From positions 1-64,000 of the forward strand of contig JAEZQK010000032.1 in assembly GCA_023413135.1 (NCBI GenBank): DNA of 64,000 nucleotides, in the 5' to 3' direction. Origin of the DNA: Bacillota bacterium. Its GTDB lineage: Bacteria; Bacillota; Clostridia; Christensenellales; Aristaeellaceae. The notes beneath the pieces are model-generated. The model was not told where the DNA came from. It was given only the letters and a program-made list of their open reading frames with translations, and ran no database searches. Position 1 is the stretch's first letter. Every line of letters starts with the position of its first letter. This document shows positions 33,275-42,747 of this stretch, one piece after another. The position numbers and the translations under genes were made by a program.

Positions 33275-34735
33275 ATGATCTTGGAAGCATTGCTTGCCGA
33301 TTTGCCCTATTTGCTGGACACCCGGGGCGATATGTCGGTGGATATCGATGAGATCACCTCCAACAGCCGGGAGAAGGTGGAAAAGGGGCTGTTCTTCTGC
33401 ATTTCCGGGGCACGCTTTGATGCCCACCAGTTTGCGCCCCAGGCCATCTCAAACGGCTGTGCGGCATTGGTGGTGGAACGGTTTTTGCCCGATATATCCG
33501 TGCCGCAGGTGCTGGTTTCCAACAGCCGTGCGGCCATGGCCCGCATGGCGGCCGCTTTTTATGGCCATCCGGCCAGACAGATGAAACTGGTGGGTGTCAC
33601 AGGAACCAAAGGAAAGACCACCACCAGTTATCTGTTAAAAGCCATCATGGAGCAAGCCGGCTATAGCTGCGGGCTCATCGGCACCACGGGCAACATGATC
33701 GGCAGCCGGAAACTGAAAAGCGATCTGACCACCCCCGATCCCATTGAGCTGCAGGCAACGCTTCGGCAGATGGCGGATGCGGGGGTTCAGGTGGTGAGCA
33801 TGGAAGTGTCCGCCCATGCCATGGACATGCATAGGCTCGACGGGCTTGTTTTCGAGGCGGCATGTTATACGAATCTTTCGCAGGACCATCTGGACTATTT
33901 CCATACTATGGAACGTTATTTTGAGGCCAAGAAGCAGCTTTTTACTTCAGGCATGGTGCGCAACGCTTCTTTCAATGCAGATGAGGATACCACCCTGAGC
34001 ATGCTCAAAGATCTCAAAATCCCTTATATCACCTATGGTATCTGCGCCTCCGCGGATCTGTACGCCAGGGACATTGAGATCAGCGAGGACGGCGTGCGCT
34101 TTGATTTAAAGCTCCGGGACATGCACAACGTCACCATCAACCTGAAGATGACCGGGATGTTCAACGTTTACAATGCCATTGCCGCAGCCTCCCTGGCCAT
34201 GATCCTGGGGGTTTCGGGCAACGATATCAAGGTGGGGCTGGAGAGCGTAAAGGGAGTCCCGGGGCGCATTGAGATGCTGCCCACCAACACCCCTTACAAA
34301 GTCATTTTGGACTATTCCCACACCCCGGATGCGCTGGAGAACATTCTGTCCACCGTGAAGGAGTTTGTAAGGAAGCGGATCATCGTCGTCTTTGGCTGCG
34401 GCGGTGACCGTGATCATGGCAAGCGGCCCATCATGGGTGAAATCGGCGGGAGGATGGCGGATTACTCCATCCTTACCAGCGATAATCCAAGAACCGAGGA
34501 CCCTTACGCTATCCTGGCCTCCATTGAGGAAGGAATCAAGCGCACCAAAGGGGAATATACCGTGATCGAAAACCGGCGGGATGCCATCCGCCACGCCCTG
34601 GAGATTGGACAGGATGGGGATGTGATCGTCCTGGCAGGTAAGGGCCATGAGACGTACCAGGAAGTGATGGGTGTCAAGCGGCCTTTTGATGAAAAAGTGG
34701 TGGTGGCTGAGCTGCTGGAGGAAATGCGCAGGTAA
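33275..34735 (+). CDS. murE: UDP-MurNAc-tripeptide synthetase, meso-DAP-type MurE
   Basis: A cytosolic Mur ligase that adds the third amino acid to UDP-MurNAc-L-Ala-D-Glu. The 486-aa protein has the ATP loop GVTGTKGKTTTSY, the carbamylated-lysine region and the central-domain EVSAHAMDMHR. DNPRTEDP near residue 410 is the motif that selects meso-diaminopimelate over lysine. The C-terminal VLAGKGHETYQ is also canonical. ATG 33275 lies 32 bp after the transpeptidase gene with GCGGAGGGACACAAG upstream. The next gene is mraY; the murF that often lies between them is not here. Confidence 0.97.
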   Translation: MILEALLADLPYLLDTRGDMSVDIDEITSNSREKVEKGLFFCISGARFDAHQFAPQAISNGCAALVVERFLPDISVPQVLVSNSRAAMARMAAAFYGHPARQMKLVGVTGTKGKTTTSYLLKAIMEQAGYSCGLIGTTGNMIGSRKLKSDLTTPDPIELQATLRQMADAGVQVVSMEVSAHAMDMHRLDGLVFEAACYTNLSQDHLDYFHTMERYFEAKKQLFTSGMVRNASFNADEDTTLSMLKDLKIPYITYGICASADLYARDIEISEDGVRFDLKLRDMHNVTINLKMTGMFNVYNAIAAASLAMILGVSGNDIKVGLESVKGVPGRIEMLPTNTPYKVILDYSHTPDALENILSTVKEFVRKRIIVVFGCGGDRDHGKRPIMGEIGGRMADYSILTSDNPRTEDPYAILASIEEGIKRTKGEYTVIENRRDAIRHALEIGQDGDVIVLAGKGHETYQEVMGVKRPFDEKVVVAELLEEMRR

Positions 34736-34769
34736 AGCCGCCCAAGGCACAAACACAAGGAGGAATTGC

Positions 34770-35798
34770 ATGCAAAGGATGATCCTGGCGCTTCTTGCCG
34801 CCTTTGCGCTACTGCTGGTTCTGGGACCAAGGGTGCTGCCGCTACTCCGCAAGCTGAATTTTGGGCAGACGATTTATGAACTGGGGCCGCAGTCCCACAA
34901 AACAAAACAGGGCACGCCGATTATGGGCGGGCTCATGATTGCGTTTGCCACTGTTGCTGCTGCACTTGCTCTGCATCAGGGGAAATGGAATGGTGTCTGG
35001 GATTTTACCTTGTCATCCTGCGCCCTGGCTATAGGGAGTATGCTCATTGGCTTTGCGGACGACTACACCAAGGCGGTCAAAAAGCGTAGCTTGGGCCTGA
35101 CAGGTTGGCAGAAGATTGCCGGGCAGGTGGTATTGGCAGCGGGTTTTTCGGTGTATTGCTATTTCCATCCGCAGGTGGGCAGCAAAATATGGGTTCCCTT
35201 TTTTAACGTGGAATGGAATTTGGGGTTATACTATATCCCCTTGATGACGCTGGTCGTAATATTCATGGTCAACAGCGCTAATTTGCAGGATGGCATGGAT
35301 GGCCTGTTGTCTACAGTGACGGTGATAGGCAGCGCGGCGTGGGGATTGATTGCTATTTTTCTCTTGCCTGCGGCAGCTTTGATTGGCAACTCCACATATG
35401 GCGATAACCTTTATAACATAGGTGTTTTCGCATTAGCCCTTACAGGCGCCTGTATGGGCTTTTTACGATTCAATCGCTATCCTGCCATGGTTTTTATGGG
35501 CGATTCGGGGTCGATGTTCATCGGTGGGGCAACGGTGGCCATGGCGATGCTTATGCGCCAGCCACTGATGCTGCTTTTGGTCGCATTCACGATGGTCATG
35601 TCCTCCGTGTCGGTGATTTTACAACGCATTTACTTCAAACTCACGCATGGCAAGCGCATTTTCAAGATGTCGCCCATCCATCACCACTTCGAGTTAAGCG
35701 GCTATTCGGAAACGCAGGTGGTGGCGCTTTACGCCATCGTTACCGGCATTTTGTCCCTGGTAGCACTCCTATCCATGAATATAACCGGCATATACTAA
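34770..35798 (+). CDS. mraY: Phospho-MurNAc-pentapeptide transferase MraY
   Basis: An integral membrane enzyme that makes lipid I on undecaprenyl phosphate. It is 342 aa from ATG 34770 (ACAAGGAGGAATTGC upstream), with about ten transmembrane helices. Signature segments are GTPIMGGLMI, the catalytic Asp pair in GFADDYTKAVKKRS, the nucleotide-binding NLQDGMDGL (usual NLTDGLDGL), the FMGDSGSM loop and the MSPIHHHFELSG motif. The frame is open 33 codons further upstream inside murE, which is rejected on ribosome-site grounds. Confidence 0.97.
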   Translation: MQRMILALLAAFALLLVLGPRVLPLLRKLNFGQTIYELGPQSHKTKQGTPIMGGLMIAFATVAAALALHQGKWNGVWDFTLSSCALAIGSMLIGFADDYTKAVKKRSLGLTGWQKIAGQVVLAAGFSVYCYFHPQVGSKIWVPFFNVEWNLGLYYIPLMTLVVIFMVNSANLQDGMDGLLSTVTVIGSAAWGLIAIFLLPAAALIGNSTYGDNLYNIGVFALALTGACMGFLRFNRYPAMVFMGDSGSMFIGGATVAMAMLMRQPLMLLLVAFTMVMSSVSVILQRIYFKLTHGKRIFKMSPIHHHFELSGYSETQVVALYAIVTGILSLVALLSMNITGIY

Positions 35799-35839
35799 TT
35801 CAGATGCGGTGCCTTATCCGGCTTTAAGGGGGTATTTGT

Positions 35840-37201
35840 TTGAACTGGGAGCATCAAAATGTGATGGTGGTGGGCATGGCCCGCAGTGGTGTGGCCGCGG
35901 CACAGTTATTGGTGAAGCATGGTGCCACGCCCTTTTTGGTAGACCAAAAAAAGCGGGAGGATCTGCGTATCTCCCTGGATGAGCTGGATCCGCTTCCGGT
36001 CAGATGGCACCTGGGGGAAGAGCCTGAAACGCTTTTTGATCAGGTGGATGCCATTGTTATAAGTCCCGGTGTGCCTATCCAGACGCCATTTATTTTAAAA
36101 GCCCGGGAAAAAGGTTTACCTGTGATAGCGGAACTGGAACTGGGCTATCAGCTGGCAGAAGGCGCTTTGGTGGCCGTTTCCGGAACCAACGGCAAGACCA
36201 CCACGGTATCGCTTTTGGGAGAAATCTTTAAAAATGCCGGAAAATTGACGTATGTGGCGGGGAACATAGGCTATCCCATGTGCCTGGCCGCCATGGAAAG
36301 CCGCCGGGATGATGTGATCGTTGCGGAGGTGTCCAGCTTTCAGTTGGAAAGCATCGATACCTTCCATCCCAAGGTGGCCGCCATCCTGAACATCACCGAG
36401 GACCATCTCAATCGTCACGGCTCCATGCAGGAGTACATCCGCATGAAGGCGCGGCTGTTTGAAAACCAAAATAGCCAGGATGTGGCGGTGCTGAACTTCG
36501 ACGATCCTATTTTGCAGGAGATGGCGGGGCAATTAAAAAGCCGTGTGGCCTGGTTCTCCAGGACGCAGGCGGTACCCCTTGGCGCCTTTGTGGAAAACGG
36601 CAAGATTGTGTGTGCCTGGGGCGGGGAAACCCGGCCTGTGTGCGATGTGGATGCCGTGTACATCCCCGGCCCGCATAACCTGGAAAACGCGCTGGCGGCC
36701 ACGGCGGTGGCGGTGGCCATGGGCGTGCCCGCGCCGGTGATCCGCCATTCTCTGCGCACCTTCCAGGGTGTGGAGCACCGCATCGAGCGCACCAGGGAGC
36801 TTAATGGTGTTGTCTACTTCAACGACAGCAAGGGCACCAACGTGGATTCTACCATCAAGGCCGTGCAGACCATGAAGGCACCCACCGTAATCATGCTGGG
36901 CGGGTACGACAAGCATGCCGACTTTTCGCCCCTGGCCAGGGAAATTGCGGCTTCGCCCAACATGGCCCACGCGGTTTTGTTGGGGCAGACGGCGGGGCAG
37001 ATCGAAAAGGCGCTGCTTCAAGCAGGCTTTGACCGCATTACCCATGCCACCACCCTCAAGGATGCCATCGACAAGGCCCGTGCCCATGCCGTACCCGGTG
37101 GGAATGTACTCTTTTCCCCGGCATGCGCCAGTTTTGACATGTTCACGGATTATGAGCAGCGGGGCCGCATCTTCAAGGAAATGGTGAATGCGTTGACCTG
37201 A
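35840..37201 (+). CDS. murD: UDP-MurNAc-L-alanine:D-glutamate ligase
   Basis: A Mur ligase adding D-Glu to UDP-MurNAc-L-Ala in the cytosol. Its 453 aa contain an N-terminal Rossmann domain (VMVVGMARSGVAAAQLL), the P-loop GTNGKTTTVSLLGE, EVSSFQLES, the HLNRHGSM motif and NDSKGTNVDSTIKA. The start is TTG at 35840 after AAGGGGGTATTTG. A 645-bp repeat-filled gap follows before ftsW, an unusual break inside a division cluster. Part of the operon may therefore depend on read-through or a separate promoter. Confidence 0.96.
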   Translation: MNWEHQNVMVVGMARSGVAAAQLLVKHGATPFLVDQKKREDLRISLDELDPLPVRWHLGEEPETLFDQVDAIVISPGVPIQTPFILKAREKGLPVIAELELGYQLAEGALVAVSGTNGKTTTVSLLGEIFKNAGKLTYVAGNIGYPMCLAAMESRRDDVIVAEVSSFQLESIDTFHPKVAAILNITEDHLNRHGSMQEYIRMKARLFENQNSQDVAVLNFDDPILQEMAGQLKSRVAWFSRTQAVPLGAFVENGKIVCAWGGETRPVCDVDAVYIPGPHNLENALAATAVAVAMGVPAPVIRHSLRTFQGVEHRIERTRELNGVVYFNDSKGTNVDSTIKAVQTMKAPTVIMLGGYDKHADFSPLAREIAASPNMAHAVLLGQTAGQIEKALLQAGFDRITHATTLKDAIDKARAHAVPGGNVLFSPACASFDMFTDYEQRGRIFKEMVNALT

Positions 37202-37846
37202 CAGTACTATACTCTTGCTTAGGGTTTCGCATCTGCGGATGCGACCAAAGGGCTTTCCGGTCAGTCCAGCCCGCTCAATAGTCGCATTGTCTCGCTGCCG
37301 CTCGCACTGCTCCTTTTCGCGGGCCTCCTCCACCCCTCCCATTTCCGCCACAGGCGGGGTCGGGGTTTCGGAGCCTTTGGAAACCTTCGGACGCCAACTT
37401 CTTGTATTAATGCTTTATACTGTGGTAATGCAACGATCTTTCGATGCAGCATTGCAATGTACCGCTGGATATGTAATTCCTAGCTATCAATTATCCCCAG
37501 GGGTGCAACGAGGGGACCGAAGTCCCCTCGTTTGAAATCTTATCGCCCGGCTTTGCTGGTGACGGAGCCTGGCCGCCGCCAGTGGCGGAAATAGGCCAGG
37601 CGAAGGAAACGAGCAAAACAAGCAGTGCGAGCGGTAGCGAGCAATGCGCCGATTGAGCTCGTGGACCGGGCGGGGCGTTTGAGAAGCAAACATTCCTTAC
37701 ACTTTTCGCCGACCGCAAGCGCAGCTTGCAGGCGAAAAGTGCAGAACTCGCAAAAAGGGCAAAGCCATTTTTGCCAAGCCTATGCTCCCTCCCTCCCCCG
37801 AGGGTGCCTTACGGGCGGAATACAGCCGCCGGAAAGGTAAGGAAGC
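37202..37846. repeat. Repeat-filled gap between murD and ftsW (families A, B, C)
   Basis: 645 bp with no credible gene. Contents in order: family B unit (+) at 37272-37380; family A hairpin a at 37508-37531 (ACGAGGGGAC/GTCCCCTCGT, loop CGAA); family B unit (-) at 37559-37660; stem CACTTTTCGCC/GGCGAAAAGTG at 37700-37741 with an inner stem GCAAGC/GCTTGC; family C hairpin GCAAAAAGGGC/GCCATTTTTGC at 37750-37774. The two B units face each other. A stretch 37781-37846 leads to the ftsW start with AAGGTAAGGAAGC as its ribosome site. Confidence 0.8.
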
Positions 37847-39004
37847 ATGATGGACAATCCAGCCGCTGTAAGGGCGGACAACAGAACACTGCCGGCGCAA
37901 AAGCGCCGCGGTGTGGACGGCGCCATGGTGGTGACGCTGATGCTCCTGCTGATGGCAGGGCTGCTCGTATTGTTCAGCGCCACTTACTATACGGCCCAGG
38001 ACAGGGGCGACGCGCTGGGTGAGGTCAAAGAGCAGCTCATCGGTATCGGCGTGGGCCTTGTGGCCTTGATCGCAACTTCCCGGGTGCCCTTCTCCTTTTG
38101 GAAAAAGCCCTGGGTGGTATTGACGGGGTTGGGGCTAAGCGCCGTTCTGCTGGTGCTGGTGCTGATCCCCGGCGTCGGTGTATACCTGAACGGTTCCAGG
38201 CGGTGGCTGAACATTGTGGGGATGAGCTTTCAGCCCTCGGAACTGTGCAAGTTTGCAGTGGTGGCCTTCCTGGCCACCGCGCTTTCCAACAGCGGCGACA
38301 GCGTGCGGTTCCTGTTCAAGGGCATCGTGCCGCTGATGGTGATCCCCGCCTTCTTTTTCCTGCTGATCCTGGAACAGCCCAATCTCTCCACCGCCATGTC
38401 CATCCTTATGGTCAGCGGTGTGATGGTATTGATGGCAGGGGCCAAATGGAAGCATCTGAGCCTGATGGGGATATTGGGTGTGGCGGCAGGCCTGTTTTAT
38501 GCCTGGAGCGAACCCTACCGCAGGGAGCGGCTTTTGTCCTTCCGTGATCCCTTTGCCAAGATGAGCGACGAAGGCTATCAATTGGCCCAGTCGTTGATCG
38601 CCTTCGGCTCCGGTGGGCTGTTCGGCATGGGACTGGGCAGGGGCCGGCAAAAGTATGCCTACCTGCCTTACCCGGAGAGCGACTTCATTTTTGCCATCGT
38701 GGGGGAGGATTTTGGGCTGTTTGGATGCCTGGTGGTCATCACGCTTTTTGTGGTCTTCATGTTTGTGGGCATGCGCATCGCCGTAACATGCAGGGATAAG
38801 TTCGGATGCTTGCTTGCGGCGGGGATCACCGCCATGGTTTCCATCCAGGCGTTCTTGAACATGGGGGTGGTAGTGGGAATCCTGCCTACCACGGGCCTGC
38901 CGCTTCCGTTCTTCAGTAAGGGGGGGACATCCATCTCCATCCTGATGGCAGCCGTAGGCATACTGCTCAATATCAGCAGAAGCTGCGAACGCAATCTCCG
39001 TTAA
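37847..39004 (+). CDS. ftsW: SEDS-family septal peptidoglycan polymerase FtsW
   Basis: A membrane glycosyltransferase that polymerises lipid II together with the class B PBP. The 385 residues carry about ten helices. SEDS signatures are NGSRRWL with FQPSELCKFA, the LEQPNLSTA segment (family EPDLGT-like), SDFIFAIVGEDFGLFG and TTGLPLPFFSKGGTS. A cytosolic N-terminus of about 25 residues precedes TM1. The first of two consecutive ATG codons is used. Position directly before murA and after murD, and the division-cluster context, favour FtsW over RodA. murG, usually next, is absent. Confidence 0.94.
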   Translation: MMDNPAAVRADNRTLPAQKRRGVDGAMVVTLMLLLMAGLLVLFSATYYTAQDRGDALGEVKEQLIGIGVGLVALIATSRVPFSFWKKPWVVLTGLGLSAVLLVLVLIPGVGVYLNGSRRWLNIVGMSFQPSELCKFAVVAFLATALSNSGDSVRFLFKGIVPLMVIPAFFFLLILEQPNLSTAMSILMVSGVMVLMAGAKWKHLSLMGILGVAAGLFYAWSEPYRRERLLSFRDPFAKMSDEGYQLAQSLIAFGSGGLFGMGLGRGRQKYAYLPYPESDFIFAIVGEDFGLFGCLVVITLFVVFMFVGMRIAVTCRDKFGCLLAAGITAMVSIQAFLNMGVVVGILPTTGLPLPFFSKGGTSISILMAAVGILLNISRSCERNLR

Positions 39005-39092
39005 TCCGCCTTGCCCCATTTTCCGCCCGCCTCACCAAATTTTCCCGCCTACATAGTATGAAGCACGGGAAATAACGGTGGAGGTGAAACAC

Positions 39093-40346
39093 ATGGGATT
39101 TTTCCGTGTGGAGGGTGGAACGCCCTTGGCGGGTTCCATTCGCGTGAATAGCGCCAAGAATGCCGTGCTGCCCATTTTGGCTGCCAGCATCATGACCCGG
39201 GAGGAAGTCACGCTGCTGGACTGCCCTAATATAAGCGATGCCCATCATATGGCGGATATATTAGAAATCTTGGGCTGCCGGATTACCCGTTCGGAAGGCA
39301 CGATGCATATTGTCTCCAGCGAATTACATAATTGGGAAATGCCTGACAGCCTCTCCAAGCAGATACGTTCCTCCATATTTTTGCTAGGGCCCATCCTGGG
39401 CCGGTTTGGCAGGGCGACGGTGACATATCCGGGTGGCTGCGAAATAGGCATGCGGCCCATCGACTTGCATCTAAGCGGGCTGCGCAAGCTGGGTGTGACC
39501 ATCCTGGAGGAGGGCGGGCTGATCCACTGCGACGGGCGCAATATGCACCCGGCCGATGTGCACTTTGATTATCCCAGCGTGGGCGCAACGGAAAACGTGA
39601 TGATGGCGGCGGTTCTGATCCCGGGAATCACCACCATCCACAATGCAGCCAGAGAGCCGGAAATTGAGGATCTGCAAAGGTTCATCAATGCCATGGGGGG
39701 CAATGTCCGCGGCGCGGGCACCCATACCATCCAGGTCAAAGGCGTCAAAGCCCTTCATGGTGCGGTATATCGCCCCATTCCCGACAGGATCGTAGCGGGC
39801 ACGCTGCTGGCGGCGGCGGCCATCACCGGCGGCGAGGTTCATTTGGACAACGCTCCCGTCCGGGACATGGTGGCGGTGCTGGCGAAGCTTCGTGAAATGG
39901 GGTGCGAGATACGGGAGAAGATCGGCACCATCGATCTGAAAGCGCCCAAGCGCCTAACCGCCTTTCAGCAGCTGCAAACGCAGCCCCATCCCGGCTTTCC
40001 TACCGACATGCAGGTACAGATGCTGGCTTTGGCGGCCGTCGCAAAGGGAACTTCCATCGTGGTGGAGAATGTATTTGAGAACCGCTTTACCCACGCCGGG
40101 GATTTGAACCGTATGGGCGCCAACATTATGGTCAACGGCCGCATGGCTATCGTCCAGGGGGTTGAAGCGCTCTATGGCGCCAGGGTCAACGCAAGGGACC
40201 TGCGCGGCGGCGCTGCGCTGGTCATCGCGGGGTTGGCTGCCCAGGGGGTCACTGAGGTGGATAATGTGCACCTGATAGACCGTGGATATGAAAACCTGGA
40301 AGGGATGCTTCAAAGCTTAGGCGCGAAAATACAAAGGGTTGAGTGA
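39093..40346 (+). CDS. murA: UDP-N-acetylglucosamine 1-carboxyvinyltransferase
   Basis: The first committed step of peptidoglycan synthesis: transfers enolpyruvate from PEP to UDP-GlcNAc. It is 417 aa from ATG 39093 (GGAGGTGAAACAC upstream). The active-site loop GGCEIGMRPIDLH has Cys116, the fosfomycin target. Lys22 lies in NSAKNAVLP. The structure repeats an inside-out alpha/beta fold, visible in the six similar motifs. MurA within the division cluster between ftsW and ftsQ is seen in some Clostridia; the usual order has murG/murB or murC there. Confidence 0.97.
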   Translation: MGFFRVEGGTPLAGSIRVNSAKNAVLPILAASIMTREEVTLLDCPNISDAHHMADILEILGCRITRSEGTMHIVSSELHNWEMPDSLSKQIRSSIFLLGPILGRFGRATVTYPGGCEIGMRPIDLHLSGLRKLGVTILEEGGLIHCDGRNMHPADVHFDYPSVGATENVMMAAVLIPGITTIHNAAREPEIEDLQRFINAMGGNVRGAGTHTIQVKGVKALHGAVYRPIPDRIVAGTLLAAAAITGGEVHLDNAPVRDMVAVLAKLREMGCEIREKIGTIDLKAPKRLTAFQQLQTQPHPGFPTDMQVQMLALAAVAKGTSIVVENVFENRFTHAGDLNRMGANIMVNGRMAIVQGVEALYGARVNARDLRGGAALVIAGLAAQGVTEVDNVHLIDRGYENLEGMLQSLGAKIQRVE

Positions 40347-40378
40347 TATAAAGCTACCAAAGCAGGGGAGGTGCCGAT

Positions 40379-41197
40379 ATGGCACAGTATGGCGGCCCAG
40401 GCCGGATGCGCGAAGAGATGTTTAATGCTCCGGCACCCGCCCCCATACCGGAGGATGTAAAAAGGTCCCGCCCGAAGGGCAGGGGCCTTTGGGCCGTGCT
40501 TTGTTTGCTTTTTGTTTTGGTAGGGGTGGGGATCATCCTGTATAGCACGCTGTTTCAGCTAAAGCGCGTGCAGGTGGTGGGCTCTACATACCGCACACCC
40601 CAGGAAGTGGTAACGCTGGCCGGGGTGGTTGAGGGGGATAATATCCTTCTGCTGGATGAGGAAAAGATACGAAACAATATCAATGCCGACCGGTACCTGA
40701 TCTTCCAGGATATGCAGCGGGATTATCCTGACGGGCTGATCATACAGGTGCATGAGCGTATCCCCCGGGTAAATATCCAATCCATGGGAGAACAGTATAC
40801 ATTGGATGGGGAAGGAATGGTACTGGAGAAGTCACAGACGCTGCAGTTGACGGAAGGGCTGGTGGCTGTCACGGGGCTTCAAATCACTTCCAGTATACTG
40901 GGACGCCATATTACCTGTCAAAAGGTAGAGCAGCTTGTCGCCTACCGCAAGGTGATGGCGGAACTGGCATTGCAGGAAATAATCTCCCAAATTTCGGAAT
41001 TAAATCTTGCAGATATGGACAATCTGTATTTGGTATCTGTGGACGGATTCACTATCCGCCTGGGGGATGATGGGGACATGCAGGCAAAGATAGGGGCCAT
41101 GCGGGCTGTGCTTGACTATCTTAGGCAAACGGCCCGTGTGAGGGGAAGCATTGACGTATCCGCACCCATCAATCCGACATACATCCCCGCGGAATGA
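40379..41197 (+). CDS. ftsQ: Cell division protein FtsQ/DivIB
   Basis: A bitopic division protein linking FtsL/FtsB to the septal synthase. Its 272 aa comprise a Pro-rich cytosolic part (1-33), one transmembrane helix at about 37-58 (LWAVLCLLFVLVGVGIILYS), and a POTRA domain (about 61-130: LKRVQVVGSTYRTPQEVVTLAG ... VHERIPRVNIQ). A beta domain carries the FtsQ-like VTGLQ and the segment ISELNLADMDNLYLVS. ATG 40379 has GGGGAGGTGCCGAT upstream. It is followed by a 275-bp gap with the ftsAZ promoter. Confidence 0.92.
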   Translation: MAQYGGPGRMREEMFNAPAPAPIPEDVKRSRPKGRGLWAVLCLLFVLVGVGIILYSTLFQLKRVQVVGSTYRTPQEVVTLAGVVEGDNILLLDEEKIRNNINADRYLIFQDMQRDYPDGLIIQVHERIPRVNIQSMGEQYTLDGEGMVLEKSQTLQLTEGLVAVTGLQITSSILGRHITCQKVEQLVAYRKVMAELALQEIISQISELNLADMDNLYLVSVDGFTIRLGDDGDMQAKIGAMRAVLDYLRQTARVRGSIDVSAPINPTYIPAE

Positions 41198-41268
41198 CAA
41201 ACCGGCGCAAAAATGGGGGAATTTGGGTGAAAAAGATGAAAAAACATCGGAATTACAACGGTTTTCAC

Positions 41269-41297
41269 TTGCGGTTTTTCCCTAAAACAGGTACAAT
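41269..41297 (+). promoter_or_regulatory. Sigma-A type promoter for ftsA-ftsZ
   Basis: TTGCGG (41269-41274), an exact 17-bp spacer and TACAAT (41292-41297). A second possible start has a perfect TATAAT at 41416-41421 with a weak -35 (TTCTCA, 18 bp). Separate transcription of ftsAZ from the upstream mur genes is thus likely. Confidence 0.78.
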
Positions 41298-41472
41298 GTA
41301 CATTGGTGAGCTGGAGGTTTGAATGTTCATCTCCAGAAACGTTTGAAACCATGCAAGATATGAAAAAATATGCACACCTGCATTTTTCTTCTTCTCAACA
41401 GGGATGCTTCTATGCTATAATGTTTTTTGACCTATGGCAGAAGTTCCCGATGAACGGGGGTATGAGGAACTT

Positions 41473-42666
41473 ATGAAGACCACTGTGGCGGCGATGGATT
41501 TTGGGACAAGCAAGATCGTCACGCTGGTGGCGGAGAACGGCGGAAACCAGCGCTGCGATATCAGCGGCGCAGGCATTGCGGCCTATGACGGGTATTCCGG
41601 CGACCAGTGGAACTCGCCCCAACTGCTGAACGAGGCCATCCATGCATCCATTACCGAGGCGGAAACGCAATCCCGCTTCCGCATCAAGGAAATCAACGTA
41701 GGGGTGCCTGGCGAGTTTTCCAGGGTCTATGCCATACCGGCCAAGGTGGAACTGCAGGGGGCCGATCCCCGGGTCACCATGAAGCATATCGAGGCCATAT
41801 TTGATTCCGCCCAAAAGGAACTGGCGCCGCTGCGCGGTGTGGTGGTGCACAGGAGCCCCGCCTGGTTCATGGTGGACGACGGCAAAAAAACGCTGGAGCC
41901 CATGGATATGAAGGGCAGGGAGTTGCGCGCCCTGGTTTCTTTCGTGGTAGCCGACCAGTTTTTCCTGGATGAGATCTCAGGCAGGCTCCGGGAAATGAAT
42001 ATAGCCATCAGCGGCTTTTTTTCCACTCCTACGGGGGAAGCGATGCTTTACCTGCCCGAGGAGGACCGTGACCGTACCGCCATTCTGATCGACATGGGCT
42101 ACCTGAATACGGAGGTCATGGCGGTGGAAGGCGACGCCGTCATCTTCCATAGGACGGTCCCTATGGGCGGCGGCCATATTGCCATGGATGTGGCGGAGGG
42201 CTTGCAGGTTCCCATGGAGGCCGCCGAGCAGGTGAAGCGCGCCTACGTATACGGCATGGCTACACAGCAGCAGTCATACGATATTTCTGCCGGTGCCGAC
42301 GGAAAGCCCGCCTCCTTTGCACAAAACGAGGTGGCCCGGGTGCTGGAACCCAGGGTGGATGAGATTGCCGAAGCCATCAAGGCCTGTATCGATCAAAGCG
42401 GCGTGCGGCTGGGAAGTTGGAGTTCGATTTATTTGACCGGCGGCGGCCTGAGCTTGAACCGGGGTGGCCGTGATTATCTTGCCGGCAAGCTGGACAGGCC
42501 TGTCAGGGAGACGCCCAAACGCACCATGAAGCTCAACAGCCCGGCCTACGCCAGCGCACTGGGGCTGATGGACCTGGTGATAGATACCGTGGAGCATCAG
42601 CATTTGCCCTCGCCGGGACTGATGGGCGGCGTAAAGGATTTTTTCAGAAGCCTGTTCGCGGGCTGA
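41473..42666 (+). CDS. ftsA: Cell division protein FtsA (actin-like membrane tether)
   Basis: An actin-fold ATPase that anchors FtsZ to the membrane. It is 397 aa from ATG 41473 (GAGGAAC just upstream). Phosphate-1 motif AAMDFGTSK at 6-14, an SHS2/1C region (about 85-165), phosphate-2 AILIDMGYLNTEVM and adenosine motif IYLTGGGLSL. The C-terminus GGVKDFFRSLFAG is an amphipathic membrane-targeting helix, a strong FtsA marker. It lies 81 bp before ftsZ and shares its promoter. Confidence 0.94.
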   Translation: MKTTVAAMDFGTSKIVTLVAENGGNQRCDISGAGIAAYDGYSGDQWNSPQLLNEAIHASITEAETQSRFRIKEINVGVPGEFSRVYAIPAKVELQGADPRVTMKHIEAIFDSAQKELAPLRGVVVHRSPAWFMVDDGKKTLEPMDMKGRELRALVSFVVADQFFLDEISGRLREMNIAISGFFSTPTGEAMLYLPEEDRDRTAILIDMGYLNTEVMAVEGDAVIFHRTVPMGGGHIAMDVAEGLQVPMEAAEQVKRAYVYGMATQQQSYDISAGADGKPASFAQNEVARVLEPRVDEIAEAIKACIDQSGVRLGSWSSIYLTGGGLSLNRGGRDYLAGKLDRPVRETPKRTMKLNSPAYASALGLMDLVIDTVEHQHLPSPGLMGGVKDFFRSLFAG

Positions 42667-42747
42667 TTGAACCGCTAAGGTGGAATCAGTTGGAATCCTT
42701 CCTTTTTTGAAGCTTGCGGATTTTGATACAGAGTAGGGGGATGGAAC

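Noticed and set aside
37215..37535. Open frame between murD and ftsW
   Set aside because: Lies across repeat families B and A, and its translation matches repeat sequence translated in other frames elsewhere.
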